Assembly: GCA_951217055.1 (NCBI GenBank)
Contig: OX578279.1
Coordinates: 44,269,250 to 44,333,249, forward strand
Origin: Gerris lacustris
Lineage: Eukaryota; Arthropoda; Insecta; Hemiptera; Gerridae
Direction of reading: 5' to 3'
DNA: 64,000 nt
A model generated the notes under the pieces. That model did no database searches. It was not told the DNA's origin and worked only from the letters and a program-made list of their open reading frames with translations. Position numbers and translations under genes: made by a program. Positions 50,402-62,400 of this stretch are shown one piece after another; position 1 is the first letter of the stretch, and each line of letters opens with the position of its first letter.

Positions 50402-51189
50402 GGTATATTTATGTATAATTAATTCATATGAATGTAAAGAGAGGAAGTTTTAATTTGTTCATAGTAATTGTTTTCCTTTACATAATTTATTTACGTTTAA
50501 TCGTTTCAATTAAAAGTAGAACGCTTATAAAAATTGTCTATTAAAATAATCAGATCACCCACACAGCGATTTAGAAAACATGATTTTTACCATTAAAAAT
50601 AATATTTACTAGAAACATGATACCAATCTGTCTTTCCCAGTTGTCACTGAACTTATATTTTAACTAATATTTGACTGTTGTAAAGATAAATACTAAAAAG
50701 ATAAAAACTCTTTACGTTTGCTTAAAATTAAAAGAAAGAAAATCACCTGAGGAGGTAACAGATCAGCAATTATTTTTAGTATCTGGTCACGTTTATTTTT
50801 TCTCTACACTAAAGGCTAATTATTATTTTCTTAAAAATAAATTGGTGAGATAATTTAATTTTTAGTAAATATTTAAGTTCGATTTTAGTTCAGCTCTAAT
50901 ATTTATTATTGTTTTATTAGAATCATGTTCAGTTTTATTATAAAAGTTTTACTTTAAGATGGGATCAAGTAAACTGTTGTTATATTTATGTGTAATGAAA
51001 TTTACACTACTTAAAAAACAACCTTACACTCAAGCACAGCTAGTGTATTAGTTTGTGTCCCGCTTATCTTTTCAACTGTATTAGTGAAACATATGACAAA
51101 AATCTTATGTGTACCTCTGATCAGAATTACTTAACAATTTGTAAACATAGTTAAGACAAAAAGACGATGCTGCTCCCATTTCTAAACAA
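50399..51189. other. AT-rich stretch, nothing supported
   Basis: A 60-codon frame at 50671-50853 has no motif. Confidence 0.4.
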
Positions 51190-51749
51190 ATTGCTTTCTC
51201 GCATCCTATCACGTACTTTATTGATTTTATGCTTTTACAAGCCATTATTGTCTAATTTGTTTAATTGTTTCCCCCGTTTTTTTAATTTGTCAAATTGGTT
51301 TTGATTTTTTACTTGAATTAAAGTATCAATTAAGCAAAAGTTATAGAGCGCAGACGGTTCAAAGTAGTCTAGGGCTATCTGCAGGTTACTTTCGATAAAC
51401 TATAGAAGTTTCATACAAATCTGATAAGTACTTTTAAAGCTATAGGTGTAAATTAATGTATGTTTGTGCGCATGTGGAAGAGAAACCAATGAACTAGAAG
51501 GTTGAAATTTATATGGGACCATCATTGGGCAACTCATGACCTACCACCCAAATTTCATTAAAATTGGACGTGTAGTTTTTAAGATATGTTGGTTCGCAAA
51601 AATTGAATGACAGACAGACACTTAACCAAAAATGTTCCCTGATGTTTGAAACGGATTTCTGTCTTTGAATTTTTGCAATTAGACCTTAAGAACTTTTTGT
51701 TCTTCAGAACGATCACATAGCTTCCGTTACCTTCGGTAAGCTCGGAAGC
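51190..51749 (-). repeat. Hairpin-ended repeat, subfamily B
   Basis: Minus-oriented. Shares the head hairpin (CCTTCGGTAAGCTCGGAAGC) and the tail with subfamily A but has a different middle (GGACCATCATTGGGCAACTC, TAAGATATGTTGGTTCGCAA). Same type as 63378-63963 and 58901-59459. Confidence 0.7.
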
Positions 51750-52307
51750 AAATAAATATATTGTTATTGGAGACAAAAATAATAAAAGAATAGCATATGT
51801 ACTTAAAGAATCTAAAAAATCTTAACAGCCCAGGCGCAATTCGGGTTGCCTTTTTTCTAAACATGTACGATCACAGCCAAGCAAGACCCTCTTTACAAGT
51901 CTACCTTAGAGTGTGATCATCAGTGTAAAACAGATCTCACCTATAAAATTCAAATCATCATCAGGTATGCCTAGTGTTTGTTTGTTCCTAGGTTTGAGGC
52001 GGTTTGTTAGTACCCTAACCCTTTTCTTCGCCGACCCTCTTCTAAATTAGTTGTTTATAAGATTTTGCAAAACACACTTCAGTGGATTTCACATAATTTT
52101 ACCAGTGGTAGTTATATTATAAATGTTCTTTTTAATCTTTCAGTTTTATTTATTGTAATAATTATCGTTTAATTTAATATGAATGTTCTTAGTGTTTTAA
52201 AAATGCATTTTTTGTGCATGCATTTATATTTTTGGCCAAGTAGTTAATTATACCATTTATAATTTTAATCTCTAAGTATTATTGTTTATAAAAATGTAGA
52301 TGATATA
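51750..52307. other. AT-rich stretch, no gene
   Basis: No element or open frame recognised. Confidence 0.4.
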
Positions 52308-52863
52308 GTCCAGGAGATAGCGTGCAAAAATGTGTCTGACTAACATCAAGCTAGAATTTTGTATACAAGTCAATCTTTTAGCGCCTTTTAAGACTATGTG
52401 GTCGGCTAAGTTCGTCTGCGGGACATAGCTTGGCAAAAGGCGTTTGAAAAAAACAAACCGGTGGAGAGCGGCCCTGTCTCACCAATTATGGTGGACAATG
52501 TGATTTTCATGTTCCTGAGTACAGAATTAGTTAGTAGACCCAAAATCAAGTCGATGTTATTTTCACACTTGATAGGTTAGTTATTCAAATATTACTATAA
52601 ATCAACGCGGTCACCTGTCAACGGACAAACTAACATCAACTTGATTTTCGGTCTACTAACTAATTCTGTACTCAGGATCATGAAAATCACATTGTCCACC
52701 ATAATTGGTGAGACATGGCCGCTCTCCACCGGTTTGTTTTTTCAAACGCCTATTGCCAAGCTATGTCCCGCAGACGAACTTAGCCGACCACATATTCTTA
52801 TAAGGCGTATACAAAATTCTAGCTTGATGTTAGTCAGACACTTTTGCACGCTATCTCCTGGAC
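52308..52863. mobile_element. Fold-back MITE with TA target duplication
   Basis: 556 bp. Ends GTCCAGGAGATAGCGTGCAA and TTGCACGCTATCTCCTGGAC are perfect inverse copies; the arms continue with high similarity for about 240 bp each. TA precedes (52306-52307) and follows (52864-52865). One arm has an extra block (52366-52390). No coding. Confidence 0.85.
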
Positions 52864-52892
52864 TAATAAACATTTACTTTTTCTTTCCTTTT

Positions 52893-53022
52893 GCTTCCGA
52901 GCTTACCGAAGGTAACGGAAGCATTGTGTTCACTTTTGAGAACGAAAAACTTTTATGCCTCCGATTTTAAAAATTCCAAGACAGAAATCCGTTTCAGACA
53001 TCAGGGAACATTTTTGGTTCCG

Positions 53023-53078
<56 letters not shown>

Positions 53079-53472
53079 GGTCTGTGTGTCCGCGAATTAT
53101 GAAACGTGCGACGATAACTTGAGTAAATGTCAACCGATTTTAATGAAATTTGGTAGACATGTTCATTTTACCAATGCCCAGGACGAGTTCGTTGGACAAT
53201 GTTATCCGTCCAAGCGTTCACGAGCAACGCTTGCGTAAACGTGAACTTCAAATTTAAAATTGGAATTTTATGTCGGGAAAAAAGTCTAACTTTATCTATT
53301 CAATGAGACAAACATTTTTTTCAAATACAATTTTTCAGTAAAACCAACAGCGACACCGCTATGAAGTGTTAATGATCGCTAAAACTATTAATAGTTTTAA
53401 CACAATACACATAACAATAAAGTACATGATAGGATGCGAGGAAGCTATGTGCCACACTAATTGGCAGTCTAT
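52893..53472 (+). repeat. Hairpin-ended 580-bp repeat, subfamily A (best copy)
   Basis: Starts GCTTCCGAGCTTACC, has (GTCT)n at 53022-53080, then TGAAATTTGGTAGACATG, and ends CACACTAATTGGCAGTCTAT. Lies only 29 bp from the fold-back element. Confidence 0.8.
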
Positions 53473-54078
53473 TTTATTTTTGCGAACTAAAAGTTTAAAT
53501 TAACTGTTTAAAACTTTTTTCCAATCTCTTTGAAGAGAAAGTACTCGTGTCGAATGGCATGCGCCGACAGACTCGATCCCCACATTTATATTAGTCAACT
53601 TTTTTTTCTTTGCATTTCCTAAAGCTAAAAGTCATTTATCGGGAAGGGAATCCGAGTAATTGTTGGAGTCCTTAGGTCAGCAAAAAACGTATCTCATGTG
53701 GCGCTATGTTCTAACCTTGGCTTTCAACTTCTCGTTTAGATCGCATTGTTGGCAAAGTACGATTAAAGTCTTGAGCTTATAGAAATTAACAGGAGTAGGC
53801 TAAAAAAGAAAGAAAAGACAAATAAATTAGGGGAGATAAAAGAGCATTAAACTTTAAAGAATGTAAAATAGCATATAGGTTTATTTAAGTATCATGTGTG
53901 TGATTTTTAAACAATGAAACCTTGGGGTTGTATCCTATTGATATAGTCTATTTCTTTAATTGTTATTAACTTCAGATTAATTAGTTTGTCGTTTAACTTT
54001 AACTTATATTATTATTAACTGAATAATTTATTGATTACCCTTTTGCATTTTTTCATCTTTAATACTAATATTTATTGC
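53473..54078. other. Mixed stretch, no gene recognised
   Basis: A GC-richer patch at 53540-53590 and 53640-53770 has stops in all frames. Confidence 0.35.
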
Positions 54079-54086
54079 AGGTAAAG
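54066..54086 (+). promoter_or_regulatory. Candidate recursive splice site (zero-length exon)
   Basis: A branch-point-like TACTAAT (54063-54069) and pyrimidine-leaning run lead to GCAG|GTAAAG, acceptor and donor directly abutting at 54080/54081. Such sites remove long insect introns in steps. It lies between the candidate first exon (33703) and the candidate exons at 57610/57911 on the same strand. Confidence 0.3.
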
Positions 54087-54159
54087 ATTTGAAATTTTCA
54101 ATTAATATTTGATCTGTTAAATTTTTCCCAGTGCTTTATAAATCGAATCTATTTTATAT

Positions 54160-54162
<3 letters not shown>

Positions 54163-54220
<58 letters not shown>
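54163..54220. repeat. (TA)n microsatellite
   Basis: Uninterrupted TA run. Confidence 0.95.
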
Positions 54221-54225
<5 letters not shown>

Positions 54226-57200
54226 TACATATATATTTTCCATAAATTACTAGTATACTTCTTTCAAGCACATTTGCTATTATGTGTACTTAATTAGTAC
54301 TAAATTACATATAATTTTACCATTGTGTTTGCTATCTTAATATTATTTTTTCACATTTTTTGAACACTATTAGAAAATTATCAAGCACAAGCACACATCA
54401 ACTGACGTATCCTACAATTTTCTCCGCAATGGTGCACAAGTAATTCTTCACTTCTGTTTGTTAACTTAATTTTTTATGTTTATATTTTCCTTAACATTAT
54501 CTCTAACCTTCGAGTAAACTTACTCTATGACATAATATCCAAGATTTTTAAATTAAGAAGTGCCTTCTGGTTAATAAGTATTTAATCTTGTAACTTTATA
54601 ATGGTGTAGCAATAAGTGCAGTCAAGTCTGCTTTGCATCTACTTATATTTTTAATAGTTTACTTACTCAATATGTATAGTAAGATGTCTGATAAACATTC
54701 CACACTCCCTTATAACATAAATGATATCCATGTGAGAGACGTGATTAAGTTGCTTAACTTACACATATGTATATATGTAAAGTGTTTTCCCATCTGAACA
54801 ATATCTTCACAGATTGTTTATAATGCTGTACGATTTAATTTATTTAGTGTATTCGTCAATATTAGTGCTTCCTTGTTTTGAATACTCCCTCTTAGTTTCT
54901 GATGGATTATCGAATTAAGTATTCTCTATAGTTAATGTGTTTGGATTGCAAATTGATTTTCATATTGGCAACTTCATGCATTTTATAGTTAATATAAGGC
55001 GGAATATGAGCTAGACTAAAACATTCCATGTCAAACTTCTTGCAATTGTGAGTCAGTATAATGTAAGCTACTTGTAATGCTAGAGAGGTATCGATTGCAG
55101 AGGAAAGAGTGCACTTATATTTAATATGATTGCCATTTATTATTGGATGAGTGTCAACCTTGCAGTGTAGTAAAAGCCTATTTATTGTATAATAGTTTAC
55201 AATTACATGCTTATGGTACAGTTTGCACATAATGTTAAACATTTATTATTCGAAAAAAAAGTATTCGCATAACTACTTATAAAACATTAATTTATAAATT
55301 GATTCATAACCCCTTCTATTTTGTAAACGGAGAAGGCTTCTTAATGGTCGTTTTATTGTAAAAACCTTGGAAAAGGAAGTTTTTCTTGAGAAGTTGTCGG
55401 CTGTTACGAGTGGACGTGTCCACCTAGCCTCGGCCCGCTCTCACGGTTCCATCCGATTCCTGGAATAATCGCCCTTTTGCTGATCTCTTCAAGTCATCAG
55501 CTTTTAACTGGGAAATTGTACAATTACTGTTTATTAAATCATAAGTAGGCATTGACCTGGGTGTTGAGTATAACAGGTCAGTGTGACTTCTGCATTACAT
55601 TGTCAGTTGTTGTTTTGTGTTGATTTCCTAGTATCTTTGAAAATTTATGGACAAAATTCATTGGGAAACGAGTACTTTGACAAAGCGTATCTTTTTCTAT
55701 AGCCTTATTATTTATAACAAAATACTAATAAATTTTTGTTTTATAAATAATGTCTATTGTACTTTCTTTGAAGTAAAAAAAGCAATTTAGATATTTTAGT
55801 AATATTGTTTGAGCTAATCTAATTTTTTATTGTTGGCGCACTATTAATTTAAATGGTCCTTTTTAAAAAAGTAAAACTGATCCCTCTATGAATTGAAAAA
55901 GCACTACTTTTGTATTATTATTGGGACGAGATGCCAATGGCATATGTCTTAATAATTTTTAATAATGTTATTTCTCATATAAGTTAGTTTTTTCCATTTA
56001 ATTTTTTTTTTATTGATATTACTTACTTTTATTTATATTATTATTGCTTATAATTATTCTTTACAATTTGGGTAAATGTTTGTTACGTTAAATGTGAACT
56101 CATGTTTAATAGTTTGCTTATCGTTATAATTAATTATCGGTGGTTATTTAACTGTGACTTCTATAAGAATTATTATTTACGGAAAAGAACTATGAATTAT
56201 TGCTAGTAATTCAGTGCAGTAAAATTTATATTATTATGATAAATTATAAGGAAATTTTACATAAAATAAAGTATTTTTAAACAAGTTGTTACCAGATCGA
56301 GATACAGAATAATAATTTTAAAATCCGTGTTAAATATCCAAGACAGTGTTAAGATATTTGGCGTGAGATATAAAGGTTGGGGACTTGAGATGTTACTAAT
56401 CTCGGTCTTACTTGTTACAAAACGTGATGCGAGTGTTAAAATGTCTAGCTCATTTTAATTTAACTCTTTCTTTTCCTTGCAATTCCTTAATACGTGTTTA
56501 TTTAACTTCTCAACTTTAAAGTAACATGTTAAGTTATTTTGATGTTATCACTAATGTCTTAATTTTATCGGGGTTTAAAGAAGTGTAATTTTTTAACGCT
56601 TGTCTTCTCTCCTTTTTTTATCGACTGTATATGTTTTATTTTTATATCTCATCTAACATGTTTCAAGTGTGAGTACATTTTTTATTTTTTTTATTTTTCA
56701 TGCTCATTAATTTATTGCTAGTGCTCCCGGGGTTTTTAAGCGATCGTTAACCCTGAAAGAATAAAAGAAGTTTTTTTATGTTCATGTCTAAGAACATCAA
56801 ACTGCGTCTGGTCTAAGAACAAGAGGCCCCGTTTCTAGCCCGAGTCTGCTATTCTGCAGTCGTATATAAATCGTATTTAATAAAGCCTTCTCCTGACCGA
56901 GATAGGTCGAAATCCATTCATTTCACTGTGTGGCGGGCCTCCAGGCGATATCATCCATTCATACAACCCGCACAATGACTGATTATCTGGAAAAAATAAA
57001 AAAAGGTCTATACACAAATCTAAAATGATTGACTTCTTATGATATGTCATGTAGGCTAATTGAATTCCACGTTTTATGTTTTTCTCTCTGTTTTGAATAT
57101 TGTTATAAGCAAATATTTCAATTTATATATTTTTGAATAAGCAATCAACATATTAAACCTAATCATACATAAGGTATATACCTTTTTATTTTCTGATTTA

Positions 57201-57600
57201 CGTAATGTATTTAAAAGTTATTTTCTAGCCGCTAAAATTTGATTTTGAATGTATTATTATTGTCAGGTCCTTAAGGTTATCTTTTTAAAGATGTTCATCG
57301 CCTGTGATACATATTTAGTGTGGCTTCATTCTCAAAGCGAAATCAGTAAGTAAATTTGAGGAGGGGATATGAAAAATAATGTTTACATGAATTTGATAAT
57401 GTTTGTTGGAAAAACGTCTGAAGTAAAAGAAAACTGAGGTCTAGGTGTTCCGGTGATAAAACCCTTTAGATAAGACCCTTATGAAGTTTCTCACCCAGTA
57501 TGAGGACTATCTTCAGTAGAGTAGAGAACAAAATATAAACATACAAATCATGACCATATCCGCTAAGCTCTGTGTTAATATTGTTATCAGCATGTTCTTT
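54221..57600. other. AT-rich intron-like DNA
   Basis: A minus-strand frame at 54907-55242 (111 codons) has no motif. GC-richer patches at 55380-55500 and 56780-56960 were examined; the latter has TATATAAA at 56873 and AATAAA with CTGACCGAGATAGGTCGAAA after it, resembling a retroelement tail. No exon could be supported. Confidence 0.3.
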
Positions 57601-57609
57601 ATTCTCCAG

Positions 57610-57758
57610 AAGATGCACTCCCAACACTGGGTCCAAACGAATGGACCTACACCTTTCGAGACACGGTCACGACTAATAGACCACATTATGATATCACCAC
57701 TGAAGCAAATATTGTCGTGAAGAAAAATTGTCAATCTGGCAATCCTAAGAAATTATGA
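57610..57758 (+). CDS. Candidate terminal exon, plus strand (version A)
   Basis: Acceptor TTCTTTATTCTCCAG (AG at 57608-57609), two lead-in bases AA, then 48 open codons to TGA at 57756-57758. The translation looks like an extracellular or structural segment (L-P-T-L-G-P-N-E-W-T-Y-T-F-R-D-T) and ends N-P-K-K-L. GC is higher than in the flanks and third positions are often C or G. The two lead-in bases would complete the codon left open by the exon at 33556-33703 as GAA. No family recognised. Confidence 0.4.
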
Positions 57759-57910
57759 TGCTAAAATATTTGTATCCTGTTTTTATAGTGGCCTTGTGTT
57801 TTGAACGATGTTTTAGTTGGGTTTAACTTTCATCATTCATAGTTCATTAATAAAAAATGTTGGAATTAGCTAAAATATTAGAATACATTTTTTTTTATCT
57901 TTCCTTTCAG

Positions 57911-57966
57911 AATCTCGGTTAATTCGTGTACCTATCACTGAACGCCAACAGCAGAAACTGGAATAG
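57911..57966 (+). CDS. Candidate terminal exon, plus strand (version B)
   Basis: Excellent acceptor (TTTTTTTTATCTTTCCTTTCAG, AG at 57909-57910), two lead-in bases AA, 17 codons (S-R-L-I-R-V-P-I-T-E-R-Q-Q-Q-K-L-E) and TAG at 57964-57966. Same entry phase as version A 300 bp upstream, so the two could be alternative last exons of one gene. The other two frames close sooner. Confidence 0.4.
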
Positions 57967-58900
57967 CACTGGGCTTTATATGACTTTACTTTTTTTAACG
58001 TTTTCTTATAATAACGACTTAAGTGATATCTAATATAATATAAGATATATGTCCCTTATGAACCTTGTTTAAAAATTATGTTATTACGACAATATTCACT
58101 TATTTAACATTTCTAGTGTCTATGAAGATTTAGGAGTCATTTCACATCTTGGAAACGGTCATCCACCGTAGTTATTTTGAGACTAAATTAAAAAAATATA
58201 TTTTAATTTTTTTAAATAAATATTCTATTCCTATGAAAGATGGGTTATCTAGACTAGATAGGTTTTTTTTTTTATTTGTCGCTGAAAGAACCCGAGAGAA
58301 GGTTTCATAGTGAATCATATCTATAATAATGACTTAACCAGTTAAATAACGAGTTGGTTTGGCTCAGTTTAGCACGACCTTGGCCTTCATTTCATATATC
58401 TTGTATTATCCTCATCTCGTCATTTACTCTTAATTGGAATAGGTCAGCGACCTCAGCCATCCAAATCTGGTGCGAAATTCAAATTAGACTATTTAGGGAA
58501 GAGTCCGAAGCATGCGGGCAACTCCTTTCCACTAGTATTACTAATTTTTCTTAGTACTTTTATTCTTCTATATTATTTGCTTTTCCTTTCAAATTTATGG
58601 TTTTTAACAGGTTCACATAATATCCTTGTTTACATGTTTACGTTAATTACTTTTTAGCCTTAAAAGTAGTGCAGTAAAAATTGGTTTTGTCCATAAAAAA
58701 TTTGCTCAAGCAAGACATTTTTTTTTAGATAATTGTGTTTACCTTCCTCATGAATATACTAAAAGAATCCCCTAGAACTGAAGCTGTGCTACAACCCTAA
58801 AATGTTTTTTACATGTAATTCCTTAAATATTGCAGTTCGAAAAAAAGGTACAAATAAAATAGTCTGCATAATCAATAGTCCCAAATAAAATAGTCTAAAG
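57967..58900. other. AT-rich stretch, possible 3' UTR or intergenic
   Basis: 58354-58554 is open for 66 codons on the plus strand without a recognised motif. Several AATAAA-like signals (e.g. near 58215) occur downstream of the candidate stops. Confidence 0.3.
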
Positions 58901-59459
58901 AATTAGTGTGGCACACAGCTTCCTCGCTACATATCACTTACTTTATTGATGTTAAGCTTTATGCAATCCATAATTGTCTTATTTATTAAATGTTTCCCCC
59001 TTTTTTAAAACCTTTAATTTTTTTTTTTATTTAATTTTTTTTAACACGAATGAAATCTAATATAATAAATATGCGCAGGCGGTTGAAATTTGGGGCTATC
59101 TGTAACCTAGTTTCGACAAACCATCCGATTTTTTTAAAGATCAAATGAGTATATTTGAAGATAGAGGTGAAATAAATGTATATTTGTGAGTATGTGGAGG
59201 AGAAACAAATGGGCGCAGGAGGTAATTTAAATTGGACCACAATGGGCTAATTATGACCTACTATCCCAATTTCATTAAAATCGGACTTGTAGTTTTTAAG
59301 ATATGCTTGTTCGCAAAAATTAAACGACAGACTGACACGAGACCATTAATGTTCCCTGATGTCTGGCATGGATTTCTGCCTGTAAAACGGAATTTGTGAA
59401 TTCGAAGACATAAATAAATTTTGGTTTTAGGCCAATCACACAGCTTCCGTTAAATTTGT
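58901..59459 (-). repeat. Hairpin-ended repeat, subfamily B, decayed head
   Basis: Tail AATTAGTGTGGCACACAGC at the left; middle as in 51190-51749; the head hairpin is reduced to AGCTTCCGTTA. Confidence 0.65.
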
Positions 59460-59772
59460 TAATAATGAAATAAATACATTTTGTTCTTATCACTCTTACT
59501 CTTAACCTAATAGGTTTTAAATTAGAAACAATATACTCGTACTTATTATTGTCACTAGACACTCTTCGTGACTCCCGTAGAGCTATTTCTTTAACTTTTT
59601 CGGTTAACTATGCATACTACTTTAATTTACTTATTATTCAATTTATTTATTCATTATAATAGTATAATTTATTTCTTAATATACATTTCCTTTATTATTT
59701 TATATTAGTTAATTTTAATTCCACTTCAATTTATTTTTATTCTCAATCTTGATATTTTATTTCACTTGTTTT

Positions 59773-61055
59773 CAGGGGCGGATCCAGGGGGGGGGCGAGG
59801 GGGGCGACCGCCCTGGGCCCCGCGCCTTGGAGGGCCCCGCGCCATAAAAAAATAAAATAAAATACTTATACTTTACAGGCAAATATATAGATCATAGTGA
59901 AGATTGTCCGCGGGGCCCCGCGCCATGTACAAAATTTGAAATATTAGAATTATAAAATTCAGTCGAACTTAGTTTACATGGTAGAGCCTAATACCTAACT
60001 ACCTTTTCGCGGGGCCCCTCGCGATAAAAAAGTCAAATAAATAAGTTATAAAATATAGATTAATTTGTTTTATGTTTAAGATAGCCCGCGGGGCCCCGCT
60101 CCATATAAAATTAAGTGAGCTAACGTCCTAGTGTTTTCTCACCCTCCCCCTTTACAAAATGATGACGATTTTGTTATTTATTCTGTGGGGTAAATCTTCG
60201 TTATGTGCCCCACCTATATCTAAACCTCCAATTTAATTTGTTTTTTCCTATAAAACGTGGCATTTCGTGTATTTTTTTTTTTTTAAACAAATAAATAAAA
60301 CACTGAATTTATCGAGATACTATATAACCTTAATTGTTTGACAATGTACAGAGATATGTAAAAAAGACAAATCCTGTAAAAAGGAATAGTAAGAGAAACT
60401 AAGTACATCGGACAGTACGAAATAATTGCAATTAGTGCAGTTTTACCAATTGATGTCAAAGAGAAACTTCACCTCAGAGAAGCATAACAACGCTGTTTTG
60501 AGAGGTCATATTTACAAAATTTTCCGGGGGAGGACCCCCCGACCCCCCTAAAAATGTGTCTTTAAAAATTAAACTAAAAACTCGGCACTAAAATGGAAAG
60601 TTATAAGCTAAGAATATGAAATCTGGGAGTAAATTTAAAGTGCTCGAGTGTATATTTTAAATTATAGGACTGATCACAAATAACACAGCTTAACTTTTTA
60701 TTTACAATGATAATTTAACCATAAAACCCAAAATATCATGAAGAAGAATAAATAGTTTGCAAAGAAAATTATGATTAGTTGAAAACTATATAATTTGAGG
60801 GGTTTATGTTCAAATAATATGTTAGATTAAAATCATGAGCAGAATTGTAATTATTTTAAAAGTTTTGAATTATTTTGAGAGCAAAAAAGTTTGACTGGCC
60901 TTAAGTGAAGGGAATTAGCCGTCAAATAGGATCAAGTTGTAAGTGGTTTATTAATAAGTTACTTTATTGTTTTTTATCAGCAATCCCCGCTCTATCCTAG
61001 GGGGCCCCGCTATTTTGTCTCGCCCAGGGCCCCGCAAGATCTAGATCCGCCACTG
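59773..61055. mobile_element. hAT element, non-autonomous
   Basis: Starts CAGGGGCGGATCCAG and ends CTAGATCCGCCACTG; perfect 8-bp duplication CTTGTTTT (59765-59772 and 61056-61063). Internal GGGGCCCCGCG blocks are repeated at 59816, 59910, 60010, 60090 and 61000. No transposase frame. Confidence 0.9.
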
Positions 61056-61075
61056 CTTGTTTTACCCTTTACATT

Positions 61076-61199
<124 letters not shown>

Positions 61200-61353
61200 A
61201 CAGCAATGTAATACCGTGTTTGCACACTGCAATAGGCTACACAATTTGTGAGAGACACCAGAGGGATGTGCCACGCAAGCGTGACACATAGGAACTGTTC
61301 CAACATCAGACATTACGTCACTAAGATGTTGGCTCGGCATTACGCTATGTCCT

Positions 61354-61396
61354 GCATCGTTTCGTCGCGTCCGACTCATCAGGGGCCCGACAATGC
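61354..61396 (-). ncRNA. Hammerhead-ribozyme-like motif, left arm
   Basis: On the minus strand: GCATTGTC (stem III strand and GUC cleavage triplet), GGGCCC (stem I position), CTGATGA (core), GTCG-GACG-CGAC (stem II hairpin, 4 bp with GACG loop), GAAAC, GATGC (stem III other strand). Stem III pairs over seven positions with one G-U. All invariant core bases (CUGAUGA, GAAA, GUH) are present and correctly spaced. The GGGCCC in place of stem I is a palindrome without loop, so stem I could only form between two RNA molecules. Confidence 0.55.
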
Positions 61397-61649
61397 CCAC
61401 CCAACTCTTGACCTATACCAGATCAAGAAGATCAGCAGATATAGGGCTTATCAGAGACGAGGGTGCTCTCATACCGCCATACTTGCTTGGCTGGCAAAAC
61501 ACAACAGCAATGTAATACCGTGTTTGCACACTGCAATAGCCTACACAATTTGTGAGAGACAACAGAGGGATGTGCCACGCAAGCGTGACACATAGGAACC
61601 CCTATATCTGCTGATCTTCTTGATCTGGTATAGGTCCAGAGTTGGGTGG

Positions 61650-61692
61650 GCATCGTCGGGCCCCTGATGAGTCGGACGCGACGAAACGATGC
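61650..61692 (+). ncRNA. Hammerhead-ribozyme-like motif, right arm
   Basis: Plus-strand copy of the same motif: GCATCGTC, GGGCCC, CTGATGA, GTCGGACGCGAC, GAAAC, GATGC. Here the stem III position that is U-G in the left arm is C-G, so pairing is kept while the base changes. Stem III is seven Watson-Crick pairs, stem II four. Confidence 0.55.
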
Positions 61693-61800
61693 AGGACATA
61701 GCGTAATGCCGAGCCAACATCTTAGTGACGTAATGTCTGATGTTGGAACAGTTCCTATGTGTCACGCTTGCGTGGCACATCCCTCTGGTGTCTCTCACAA

Positions 61801-61803
<3 letters not shown>

Positions 61804-61839
<36 letters not shown>
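61804..61839. repeat. (TA)n microsatellite
   Basis: TA run directly after the inverted arm. Confidence 0.9.
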
Positions 61840-61841
<2 letters not shown>

Positions 61842-61859
61842 CTACCCCTATCCCTATGT

Positions 61860-62400
61860 AAAGTTATTTGAATGTCCCGATACTTTTGAGTAACCCCTTT
61901 GTTCTTTCAGTGTAAAGGCAATTTTATCCCTATCCCCAAAATTGGGGATTTTGGCGATAGGTCAAGCATGACAATCTTTTAACGAAGACCCCTAAAATGA
62001 AAACCCCTACCGAATACCGAATGACACCTCATTTACGAAGATCTCGATAAAAGAATAAAAACAGAGCAAATTAGAAGTCTCTATATCAATCGTATCCAAA
62101 TTGCGTCCGATCAACTAATTTGCTGTGGCCAATTTTGATTTGCCGCCATTCCAGATAGGATTGAGATAGAGCCGACCTCTAAGTTCGAGTAGTTCTTATT
62201 TATTTATCAAGTCCTTGAAATGAGGTGTCGTTTGGCAGGGGTTTACATTTAAAATTATTGAGCTCCCCAAAAATCTTAACTTTGGGGGACGGGGCAAAGT
62301 TGCGACAGTCACTAAAAAGTGTATGCCTTATAAACGGGTTTTATCTGCTAATGCACTAAAAGGTTAATGAGGTCTCCCGACACTTTTGACTTACCCTGTA
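61860..62400. repeat. Decayed fold-back or mariner-end repeat
   Basis: AAACCCCTACCGAATACCGA (61999) and its relatives near 62225-62245 (GTCGTTTGGCAGGGGTTT) face each other. TCCCGACACTTTTGACTTAC at 62374-62393 followed by CCTGTATA looks like a mariner-type right end, and a direct copy lies at 61877-61902. Boundaries are unclear. Confidence 0.45.

Larger units (their letters stand above)
61201..61805. repeat. 304-bp tandem/inverted repeat array with hammerhead-like cores
   Basis: 61201-61295 repeats at 61505-61599 (95 bp, two differences), giving a monomer of 304 bp. 61241-61446 repeats inverted at 61600-61805 (206 bp, very similar). The array is therefore one monomer, the start of a second, then an inverted partial copy. 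It is GC-richer than the flanks and sits between two (TA)n tracts. No protein-coding logic; open frames follow from the symmetry. Each inverted arm holds a hammerhead-like motif. Confidence 0.85.

Noticed and set aside
54907..55242. 111-codon minus-strand frame
   Set aside because: AT-rich composition and no recognisable domain.
57513..57734. 73-codon minus-strand frame
   Set aside because: It is the opposite strand of the plus-strand exon candidate, which has a proper acceptor and better codon use.
61248..61798. Frames of about 85-115 codons on both strands in the ribozyme-like array
   Set aside because: They mirror each other because of the inverted repeat and share no codon logic; the RNA motif explains the conservation better.
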